Source of the DNA: Desulfofustis sp.
Lineage (GTDB): Bacteria; Desulfobacterota; Desulfobulbia; Desulfobulbales; Desulfocapsaceae
Length of the DNA stretch: 11,197 nt
Assembly: GCA_029287755.1 (NCBI GenBank)
Contig: JARFQM010000162.1
Location: forward strand, 1-11,197
Direction: 5' to 3'
Within the stretch, counting starts at the first letter, position 1, and the number at the start of each line of letters is the position of its first letter. The position numbers and the translations under genes were made by a program. Of this stretch, positions 5,281-11,197 are shown one piece after another. Below the pieces are notes generated by a model that saw only the letters and a program-made list of their open reading frames with translations, was not told where the DNA came from and ran no database searches.

Positions 5281-6935
5281 TTCGTACTCGTTTCAAACAG
5301 ATAGTGGACGACTGCTTCGTTGCCGGCGTGCAGGCCGGTCAGTGGTCGGCCGCGGCGGCAGAAAAATACACGGTGGAAGTCCCAAAACACGAACATCAGG
5401 GTGACTTTTCCACCAATATCGCCCTGGTGCTGGCCGTTATCGAGAAAAAAAATCCGCGGCAGATTGCCCCCCTGGTTGCAGATCGACTGGCTCAGCAGGA
5501 GGAACTCATCGACAGGGTAGAGATTGCCGGACCAGGTTTTGTCAATGTGGTCATCAAGGAATCGGTCTGGCAGCAACTGCTTATCGAGATTGAGCGCCGG
5601 CACAAATCGTTCGGTGTATCGGAGGTTGGCGGCCACCGCCGTGTCATGGTCGAGTTTGTCAGCGCCAATCCCACCGGCCCGCTGTCCATCGGGCATGGCC
5701 GCCAGGCGATTCTGGGGGACGGGATTGCCCGGCTTCTGGAAGCCACGGGCCACGATGTCTACCGGGAATACTATTACAACGATGCCGGCCGGCAGATGCG
5801 GGTGCTGGGAGAATCCGCCCGGGCACGCTACCTGGAACTGCTGGGTAAAGAGCATGAGTTTCCCGAAGACGGCTACCAGGGTGAATATATTTATGACATC
5901 GCCAGAAAATTGATCGGCAGCCGCGGTCAGTCGCTGATCGACTGCGACTCTGTCGAGCCATTCCAGAAGGCTGCAGAGAAGACGATTTTCGAGGATATCT
6001 CGGCAACCCTGGCCCGCATGGGAATTATTTTCGACAACTATTACAACGAACAGTCCCTGTACGAGCAAGGGCACGTGGATTCAGTGGTCAAAGAACTCAC
6101 CGACAGAGGATTGGTCTATGAGAAGGACGGCGCCACCTGGTTCAAGACCACCGAACTCGGTCAGGAAAAAGATAGGGTCATCATCAAGAGCAGTGGCGAG
6201 CCTACCTATCGCTTGCCCGATATCGCCTATCACCGTGAGAAGTTCAAACGGGATTTTGACTGGCTGATCGATATTTTCGGCTCAGATCATATCGCCACCG
6301 TCCCCGATGTCAAAGCCGGTGTTGAAGCCCTGGGCTACGATGCTTCGAAAATTACGGTGATTCTGCATCAATTCGTTACCCTGATGCGGGATGGAAAACA
6401 GGTGAAGATGTCGACCCGTAAAGCCAATTTCATTACCGTCGACGAACTGCTGGACGAAGTGGGGGTGGACGCGGCCCGTTTCTTTTTCATGATGCGCAAA
6501 CCGGACAGTCAGCTTGAATTTGATCTGGATCTGGCCACCAAAGAGAGTCAGGAGAACCCGGTTTATTACGTTCAGTATGGTCATGCCCGGGCCTGTTCAA
6601 TTCTGCGCCAGGCCGCGGACAAGGGTGTCGAGGTGGCGGCTGCCGCTGACGCCGATCTGTCGCTTTTGGCGGAACCGGAAGAAATCGCCCTGCTCAAGCT
6701 GATGGGCTCATTTCCTACCCTGATAGAAACCTGTGCCCTGGAGCTGGAGCCCTACCGGGTGATTTTTTATCTGATGGAGCTTGCCGGCCAGTTCCACAGC
6801 TATTATAACAAACACAAAGTTATATCCGACGATGCCGCGCTCAGCAGAAGTCGGCTCTGTCTGGTGACCGGACTGCGAACCGTGTTCGGCAACGGGCTGG
6901 AAATACTGGGGTTGAGCGCACCGGAACAAATGTGA
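5277..6935 (+). CDS. argS: arginyl-tRNA synthetase
   Basis: A 552-residue class I aminoacyl-tRNA synthetase that charges tRNA-Arg in the cytoplasm. Domains in order: the N-terminal Add-1 domain recognising the tRNA D-loop (about 1-110), with DFSTNIAL; the catalytic Rossmann domain with the signature SANPTGPLSIGHGR, where the HIGH motif is S137-I-G-H140; the K377-M-S-T-R KMSKS loop, followed by KANF; the FFFMMRKPDSQLEFDLDLA helix; and the C-terminal DALR anticodon-binding domain starting near YVQYGHAR, with the family's typical ending. Ser in place of the first His of HIGH is within the variation I know for this enzyme branch. Length is normal. It starts at the ATG that overlaps the alr stop (ATGA) and ends one base before the next gene, so it is translationally coupled on both sides. 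Confidence 0.97.
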   Translation: MIRTRFKQIVDDCFVAGVQAGQWSAAAAEKYTVEVPKHEHQGDFSTNIALVLAVIEKKNPRQIAPLVADRLAQQEELIDRVEIAGPGFVNVVIKESVWQQLLIEIERRHKSFGVSEVGGHRRVMVEFVSANPTGPLSIGHGRQAILGDGIARLLEATGHDVYREYYYNDAGRQMRVLGESARARYLELLGKEHEFPEDGYQGEYIYDIARKLIGSRGQSLIDCDSVEPFQKAAEKTIFEDISATLARMGIIFDNYYNEQSLYEQGHVDSVVKELTDRGLVYEKDGATWFKTTELGQEKDRVIIKSSGEPTYRLPDIAYHREKFKRDFDWLIDIFGSDHIATVPDVKAGVEALGYDASKITVILHQFVTLMRDGKQVKMSTRKANFITVDELLDEVGVDAARFFFMMRKPDSQLEFDLDLATKESQENPVYYVQYGHARACSILRQAADKGVEVAAAADADLSLLAEPEEIALLKLMGSFPTLIETCALELEPYRVIFYLMELAGQFHSYYNKHKVISDDAALSRSRLCLVTGLRTVFGNGLEILGLSAPEQM

Positions 6936-6936
6936 G

Positions 6937-7176
6937 ATGGCAACCCGGAAGAAACGGCAACAAGTTAAGATAAAATTCGAGTTGACCCGGACCGGGATCG
7001 GCTCGATCGCTATCGTCTGCTTCTGCATCTTCCTGTGGATGTTCATCTTCGGGGTCTGGGCCGGACAGAGTCTGTTGAAACCATCCGCGCCAGTGATCAC
7101 CGGCTTCAAGGCCGGAACCGTGCAGCAGGAGCAGCCGGTCATTCACCTGGACGAGACGAAAAAGATAAAGCCGTAG
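6937..7176 (+). CDS. small single-helix membrane protein, SPOR-protein-like anchor without SPOR domain
   Basis: A 79-residue protein with a basic start (KKRQQVKIKFELTR, 5-18), one membrane helix at about 20-46 ending in FIFGVWAGQ, and a 30-residue outside tail that simply stops. The pattern of basic-aromatic start and FGxxxG helix end resembles the N terminus of the SPOR-domain proteins that often follow argS in delta-type bacteria. Those have a long linker and a C-terminal peptidoglycan-binding SPOR domain, which is missing here. The frame closes at a TAG and the next 41 bases lead straight into another gene, so no displaced SPOR domain is visible. It starts one base after the argS stop, implying coupled translation. 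It could be a remnant of a deletion or a genuine short anchor. Topology N-in, C-out is inferred from the charge distribution. Confidence 0.65.
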   Translation: MATRKKRQQVKIKFELTRTGIGSIAIVCFCIFLWMFIFGVWAGQSLLKPSAPVITGFKAGTVQQEQPVIHLDETKKIKP

Positions 7177-7217
7177 GTCCGGTCAACGGTTGTCAGCGCA
7201 GACGTGAGCTAACAACG

Positions 7218-7685
7218 ATGATACGAAAAGCGCGAATGGATGATGTCCGCCAGGTTCACACCCTTCTGCAGAAGTACGCCGATCAGAAGTTGCTCCTGGG
7301 GCGGTCGATAAGTTCCCTCTATGACCATTTACGGGATTTTGTCGTCTGGGACGAAGGCGACCGGAATATCAGCGGTGTCTGCTCGCTGCATATTTGCTGG
7401 GAAAACCTGGCCGAAATTCGCTCGCTGGCGGTAAAGGAAACCGGCCAGGGACAGGGCATCGGCACCGGGCTCGTGCAAACTTGTTTAAGAGAAGCTGTCG
7501 AGTACGGCATCACCAGGATCTTCACCTTAACCTACCAGCCTGGATTTTTTAGAAAGCTCGGCTTCGCAGACATTGACAAAAAGGAGCTTCCCCACAAGAT
7601 CTGGGCCGACTGCATCCACTGTGAGATGTTTCCCGACTGCGACGAAGAAGCACTCATGTATCAGGTTCAGGACACCACCTTGTAA
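7218..7685 (+). CDS. GNAT N-acetyltransferase, short ArgA-like (N-acetylglutamate synthase type)
   Basis: A 155-residue cytoplasmic GNAT enzyme that should transfer acetyl from acetyl-CoA to an amino group. The acetyl-CoA pyrophosphate loop is GQGQGIG at 76-82, after the strand LAEIRSLAV. ISSLYDHLRDF (31-41), CSLHICWENLAEIRSLAV (55-72), LTYQPGFFRKLGF (104-116) and HKIWADCIHC (126-135) are features I associate with the short amino-acid N-acetyltransferases that supply N-acetylglutamate for arginine synthesis in bacteria without full-length ArgA. C132, C135 and C141 near the end may bind a metal, also seen in relatives. The open frame extends back to 7035, but those residues are the shadow of the preceding gene, so I start at ATG 7218; its ribosome binding site is weak. 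The 41-base gap after the anchor gene suggests the same operon as argS, which would place two arginine-using or arginine-making steps together. Confidence 0.85.
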   Translation: MIRKARMDDVRQVHTLLQKYADQKLLLGRSISSLYDHLRDFVVWDEGDRNISGVCSLHICWENLAEIRSLAVKETGQGQGIGTGLVQTCLREAVEYGITRIFTLTYQPGFFRKLGFADIDKKELPHKIWADCIHCEMFPDCDEEALMYQVQDTTL

Positions 7686-7704
7686 GGTCTCTTGCTCTGG
7701 TCGC

Positions 7705-7721
7705 TGATCAGCTAGTGATCA
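7705..7721. repeat. TGATCA dyad abutting the secA promoter candidate
   Basis: Two TGATCA hexamers (7705-7710 and 7716-7721) lie five bases apart. TGATCA is its own complement, so they read as both direct and inverted repeats. The pair ends immediately before the proposed -35 box of secA, so it could be an operator. No T-run follows, so it is not a terminator for the GNAT gene. Confidence 0.3.
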
Positions 7722-7750
7722 TTGCGAAAAAGACGGATCGTGTTTACTAT
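7722..7750 (+). promoter_or_regulatory. candidate sigma-70 promoter of secA
   Basis: TTGCGA (7722-7727) and TACTAT (7745-7750) lie 17 bases apart, each matching four of six consensus positions. Transcription would begin near 7757, leaving about a 40-base leader before the secA ATG at 7798. It sits in the only real gap between the argS operon and secA. Confidence 0.45.
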
Positions 7751-7797
7751 GCCGGTCGTCACGGCCCCATTTTTCAATTTTCAACCATCCGGTTACG

Positions 7798-10347
7798 ATG
7801 ATAGCAAATATACTCACCAAAGTTTTCGGCAGTAAGAATGAGCGTGTCCTCAAACAGATCCAGCCGCTGGTAGATCGCATCAACGAGCTGGAATCCCAGG
7901 TTGAGCACCTTGATGACTCGGCCCTGGCAGCCAAGACCGTTGAATTTCGTCAGCGCGTTGACCAGGGAGAATCTCTTGACGACCTGCTGCCGGAGGCCTT
8001 CGCCGTAATCCGGGAGGCCTCGAAACGGATTCTCGGCGAGCGCCACTTCGACGTACAGCTTCTCGGTGGTGTGGTACTCCACCAGGGCTGTATTGCAGAG
8101 ATGAAGACGGGCGAAGGTAAAACCCTGACCTCAACCTTGGCGGTCTATCTGAACAGTCTGACCGGCAAGGGGGTACACGTGGTAACGGTAAACGACTACC
8201 TGGCCACCCGTGATGCCGAGTGGATGGGACAGGTGTATCGATTTTTAGGAATGAACGTCGGTCGCATTGTCCATGACATGGACGATGCCGAGCGGCGGGA
8301 AGCCTATCGCGCCGATGTAACCTACGGGACCAACAACGAGTTTGGTTTCGATTACCTGCGCGACAATATGAAGTTCGCCCTGGAGGACTTCTGTCAGCGG
8401 GGATTCAATTACGCCATTGTTGACGAGGTCGATTCCATCCTCATTGACGAAGCGAGAACGCCGCTGATTATCTCTGGCCCGGCTGACATCTCCACTGACC
8501 TGTATAAAAATGTCAACCGCATCATGAGGAAATTCAAGCGCGACGAACATTACCTGGTCGATGAAAAAGGCCGTCAGGTGTCGCTCAACGAAGAAGGCAT
8601 TGCCCTGGGAGAGGAGTTGCTCAAAATTGACAATCTTTACGACCCCCGCAACATAGAGTACCTCCACCATCTGAACCAGACGCTCAAAGCCCATGTCCTG
8701 TTCAAAAAGGATGTCGATTACATCGTCAAAAACGGTCAGGTGGTGATTGTCGATGAGTTCACCGGCCGGACGATGGAGGGCCGGCGCTACAGCGACGGTC
8801 TGCACCAGGCGCTCGAAGCCAAGGAAAATGTAAAGATAGAGCGGGAAAATCAGACTCTGGCTTCGATCACTTTTCAGAACTATTTCCGTATGTACGACAA
8901 GCTGGCCGGGATGACCGGTACGGCCGACACGGAAGCTCCTGAGTTCAAGAAAATATACGATCTCGACGTGGTCGTCCTGCCGACCCACATGGAAATGATT
9001 CGCAAGGATTTCGCCGACGTCATCTACAAAAATGAGAAAGCCAAATACCTGGCGGTCATCAAGGAGATCATCGACAAGCATGAGCATGGTCAGCCCGTAC
9101 TGGTGGGCACCATCTCGATAGATGTCTCGGAAAAAATTTCCCGGATGCTGAAAAAACAGAAGATCCCCCATGAGGTGCTCAATGCCAAGCACCATGAAAG
9201 GGAAGCTGAAATCATTGCCGATGCAGGACAGGCGGGTAAGGTCACCATTGCCACCAACATGGCCGGTCGGGGTACCGATATAAAGCTCGGCGAGGGCGTC
9301 ATAGAGGCCGGCGGTCTTCACATTCTGGGCACCTCACGCCACGAATCGCGGCGCATCGACAACCAGTTGAGAGGCCGCTCAGGACGCCAGGGGGATCCCG
9401 GCTCGTCTCGCTTTTATCTGTCTCTGGAAGATGATCTGCTGCGTATTTTCGGCTCCGGGAGAATTTCGGGTATCATGGACAAGCTCGGCATGGAAGAGGA
9501 CGAACCCATCGAACATAACATGATTACCCGGGCCATCGAGAACGCCCAGCGCAAGGTCGAAGGGCACCATTTCGACATCCGCAAGCATCTGCTCGAATAT
9601 GACGATGTGATGAACAAGCAGCGCGAGGTCATCTACCAGCAGCGGCGCGAGGTGCTGGAAGGGGACAATCTGCAGCAGGTACTCGAGGATATGACCGAGG
9701 ATCTCATCGGCACCATTGTCGATGAAGTTGCCCAAGAGAAAATAGATGCCAAGGAGTGGGATTGGGACTACTGCGAACAGCAGGTGAATGACATTTTCGG
9801 TCGTCGCCCCGAGTGGAGCGACGAGCGGAAAAGTGAATTTAACGGCGAAACCTTGCGCCAGGCCATAGCTGAGATAGCCGAACAGGCTCGCCTGGCCCAG
9901 GAGGAGGCCAACGGAGCCGAAAACCAGCGCCAGATCGAGCGCATTATCCTGCTGCAGATCGTCGACAGCCACTGGAAAGAGCACCTGCTCAGCATGGATC
10001 ATCTCAAAGAAGGCATCGGACTGAGAGGCTACGGCCAGAAAAATCCGCTGAATGAATACAAGAAAGAAGCGTTCGATCTGTTTATGACTATGATCGAAAC
10101 AGTCAAACTGCAGACCATTAAAACCCTGATGCATGTGCGCCTGGTCCAGGAAGAGGAGGTCGAGCGGCTGGAGGAGGAAAGACGCCAGCGCCAGGAGCAG
10201 GAAATGCGGCTCAATAAAGGGGCTGCCGGAGATGAGGGTAAAGCGCGGGAACCGGTCAAGAGAGAGGGCGACAAAATTGGCCGCAACGCACCCTGTCCCT
10301 GCGGTTCGGGGAAAAAATACAAGAAGTGCTGTGGTAAATTGACTTGA
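7798..10347 (+). CDS. secA: preprotein translocase ATPase SecA
   Basis: An 849-residue motor protein that binds secretory preproteins and SecYEG and drives them across the inner membrane by ATP hydrolysis. Seen in order: the N-terminal TKVFGSKN start; Walker A MKTGEGKT at 102-109 (K108); the DEAD-type box D209-E-V-D212; the preprotein cross-linking domain (about 225-365); [32 protein letters not shown]; nucleotide-binding domain 2 with [12 protein letters not shown] and the arginine finger region [13 protein letters not shown]; the helical scaffold and wing with [13 protein letters not shown]; and a C-terminal zinc SEC-C motif with C833, C835, C844 and C845, which binds SecB or the ribosome in relatives. 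Length is typical for a SecA lacking long insertions. The ribosome binding site before ATG 7798 is weak. The stop overlaps the possible TTG start of the DUF1538 gene. No SecM-like leader gene is present in the short upstream gap. Confidence 0.98.
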   Translation: MIANILTKVFGSKNERVLKQIQPLVDRINELESQVEHLDDSALAAKTVEFRQRVDQGESLDDLLPEAFAVIREASKRILGERHFDVQLLGGVVLHQGCIAEMKTGEGKTLTSTLAVYLNSLTGKGVHVVTVNDYLATRDAEWMGQVYRFLGMNVGRIVHDMDDAERREAYRADVTYGTNNEFGFDYLRDNMKFALEDFCQRGFNYAIVDEVDSILIDEARTPLIISGPADISTDLYKNVNRIMRKFKRDEHYLVDEKGRQVSLNEEGIALGEELLKIDNLYDPRNIEYLHHLNQTLKAHVLFKKDVDYIVKNGQVVIVDEFTGRTMEGRRYSDGLHQALEAKENVKIERENQTLASITFQNYFRMYDKLAGMTGTADTEAPEFKKIYDLDVVVLPTHMEMIRKDFADVIYKNEKAKYLAVIKEIIDKHEHGQPVLVGTISIDVSEKISRMLKKQKIPHEVLNAKHHEREAEIIADAGQAGKVTIATNMAGRGTDIKLGEGVIEAGGLHILGTSRHESRRIDNQLRGRSGRQGDPGSSRFYLSLEDDLLRIFGSGRISGIMDKLGMEEDEPIEHNMITRAIENAQRKVEGHHFDIRKHLLEYDDVMNKQREVIYQQRREVLEGDNLQQVLEDMTEDLIGTIVDEVAQEKIDAKEWDWDYCEQQVNDIFGRRPEWSDERKSEFNGETLRQAIAEIAEQARLAQEEANGAENQRQIERIILLQIVDSHWKEHLLSMDHLKEGIGLRGYGQKNPLNEYKKEAFDLFMTMIETVKLQTIKTLMHVRLVQEEEVERLEEERRQRQEQEMRLNKGAAGDEGKAREPVKREGDKIGRNAPCPCGSGKKYKKCCGKLT

Positions 10348-11111
10348 ACAGAAGCACGACAGCGAGGGCGGTATACCAACTCCTGAGCGCAGTCGTGGGA
10401 AGGCTTCGCGACTCGGTCATGGATCTGCTGCCGATTGTCGTGGTGATTGTTTTTTTTCAGGTTTTTGTTATCAAACAGCCGCTTCCGGCTGTAGCAGATA
10501 TCCTTTTCGGCTGCGTACTTGTGGTTGTCGGTCTGAGTCTCTTTGTCCAGGGACTTGAGACCGGGCTGTTTCCCATCGGCGAGACCCTCGCCGATGCCCT
10601 TGCCAGAAAGGGTTCTGTGTTCTGGCTGCTGCTTTTTTCCTTTGGACTGGGATTCACCACCACCATTGCCGAACCGTCGCTCATTGCCGTCGCCGACAAA
10701 TCGGCTGATATCGCTGCCGCTTCCAACCTTATCGATCCTGCCCCGGAATCACTGAGCTCCTACAGCAACGGACTGCGACTAACCGTTGCAGTATCCGTTG
10801 GGATGGCCGTGGTGATCGGCGTGTTCAGAATATTGAAAGGCATCCCTATCCACTATCTGATCATCGGCGGCTACTGCTGTGTTATGGCAATGACCCCGTT
10901 TGCGCCCAAGGAGATTATCGGCATCGCTTATGACGCCGGGGGCGTCACCACTTCTACGGTGACGGTGCCTCTGGTTACCGCACTCGGGGTGGGGCTGGCC
11001 ACCATTATCAGGGGACGCAATCCCCTGGTTGACGGTTTTGGTTTGATTGCCTTTGCCAGTCTGTTGCCGATGATGTTCGTCATGGGTTACGGCATGATTA
11101 TTTTCAACTGA
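10344..11111 (+). CDS. DUF1538 membrane protein, first subunit of a likely pair
   Basis: A polytopic inner-membrane protein of the DUF1538 family, up to 255 residues. Hydrophobic segments lie at about 28-45, 50-68, 88-105, 145-162, 170-188, 205-222 and 230-250. Family signatures seen are [38 protein letters not shown], and the later [11 protein letters not shown] that mirrors the first in an internal-repeat fashion. Paired DUF1538 proteins (UmpA and UmpB) have, from memory, been reported as cation/proton antiporters in halophiles, so ion transport is a reasonable guess but unproven here. The frame begins at a TTG (10344) overlapping the secA stop, which would couple translation. A GTG at 10395 or an ATG at 10419 would still keep the first family motif, so the start is uncertain. 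The next gene begins seven bases after its stop. Confidence 0.85.
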   Translation: MNRSTTARAVYQLLSAVVGRLRDSVMDLLPIVVVIVFFQVFVIKQPLPAVADILFGCVLVVVGLSLFVQGLETGLFPIGETLADALARKGSVFWLLLFSFGLGFTTTIAEPSLIAVADKSADIAAASNLIDPAPESLSSYSNGLRLTVAVSVGMAVVIGVFRILKGIPIHYLIIGGYCCVMAMTPFAPKEIIGIAYDAGGVTTSTVTVPLVTALGVGLATIIRGRNPLVDGFGLIAFASLLPMMFVMGYGMIIFN

Positions 11112-11118
11112 GGTGCGC

Positions 11119-11197
11119 ATGCACATATTCAGCGATTTCTTCGCGGTGCTTCTGGCTACACTGGGAGATGTGGCCCCGATGAGTGAAGTCCTTGAAG
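11119..11197 (+). CDS. start of a second DUF1538-like membrane protein (truncated by window end)
   Basis: Only 26 codons are inside the window, from ATG 11119, with AGGTG ending three bases before it. The visible peptide is hydrophobic with FFAVLLATLGDVAP, which resembles the start of DUF1538 domains, where a short amphipathic stretch precedes a D-x-x-P turn and the first helix. DUF1538 proteins commonly occur as adjacent pairs, and this gene follows its neighbour by seven bases, so I infer the partner subunit. The fragment is too short to prove it. Confidence 0.55.
   Translation, partial: MHIFSDFFAVLLATLGDVAPMSEVLE

Noticed and set aside
5685..5696. Loss of the first His of the ArgRS HIGH motif (SIGH)
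   Set aside because: Substitution at this position is common in the ANPTGPL-type arginyl-tRNA synthetases; all other motifs are intact, so it is not a defect.
5259..6074. 271-codon open frame on the - strand
   Set aside because: Antisense to argS, which is clearly coding here with its HIGH signature; no domain in the antisense product.
7035..7217. Long N-terminal extension of the GNAT protein
   Set aside because: It is the out-of-frame reading of the preceding small membrane protein gene; GNAT homology begins at the ATG at 7218.
8245..9321. 358-codon open frame on the - strand
   Set aside because: It lies entirely antisense to conserved secA motifs, and its protein shows no recognisable domain; it reflects secA codon bias.
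9379..10134. 251-codon open frame on the - strand
   Set aside because: Antisense to the secA C-terminal half, no independent support.
1..11197. Search for CRISPR arrays, tRNAs, insertion sequences, phage genes or toxin-antitoxin pairs
   Set aside because: No regularly spaced repeats, cloverleaf-like segments, transposase motifs or terminal repeats were seen; gene content is housekeeping.

Overview
The window carries a compact, ordinary-looking chromosomal segment of a Gram-negative, probably anaerobic bacterium. I favour a sulfate-reducing or sulfur-disproportionating Desulfobacterota, perhaps a Desulfobulbales relative. The grounds are family resemblance only: a seven-cysteine ferredoxin like Desulfovibrio africanus ferredoxin III, a CbiA/DsrN-like amidase, a short ArgA-type acetyltransferase, and an argS-linked membrane anchor resembling the start of SPOR proteins. 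There are no mobile elements, CRISPR arrays, tRNA or rRNA genes that I can support.

Region 1 (1-2745, + strand) is a tightly overlapping run. It holds the 3' end of uvrB (excision repair), a DUF374 acyltransferase-like envelope protein starting at GTG inside the uvrB stop, and a CbiA-family a,c-diamide synthase whose ATG overlaps the end of the DUF374 gene. A small cysteine-containing hypothetical gene on the - strand (2742-3101) converges on it, and the two stop codons share bases.

Region 2 (3102-3720) is AT-rich and regulatory. It has a 15-base perfect palindrome, a promoter with a consensus -35, a leader that can form a hairpin, a strong ribosome binding site, the 61-codon ferredoxin gene, and a textbook intrinsic terminator. 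The ferredoxin therefore looks like a single-gene, well-expressed unit.

Region 3 (3721-7685, + strand) is a likely operon. It holds an unrecognised four-helix membrane protein, alanine racemase (peptidoglycan D-Ala), arginyl-tRNA synthetase (ATGA overlap with alr), a one-helix membrane protein resembling a SPOR protein that lacks its SPOR domain, and a short N-acetylglutamate-synthase-like GNAT enzyme. Placing an arginine-pathway enzyme near argS is suggestive but not proof of a link.

Region 4 (7686-11197, + strand) begins with a 112-base gap containing a dyad and a -35/-10 pair. It continues with full-length secA with its C-terminal zinc-binding motif, a DUF1538 membrane protein overlapping the secA stop, and the first 26 codons of a second membrane protein that is probably the partner DUF1538 subunit.

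I did not find a clear new multi-gene system. The best leads are the ferredoxin with its regulatory region, the identity of the CbiA-like protein, the unknown Cys4 protein convergent with it, the SPOR-less anchor, and the DUF1538 pair attached to secA.
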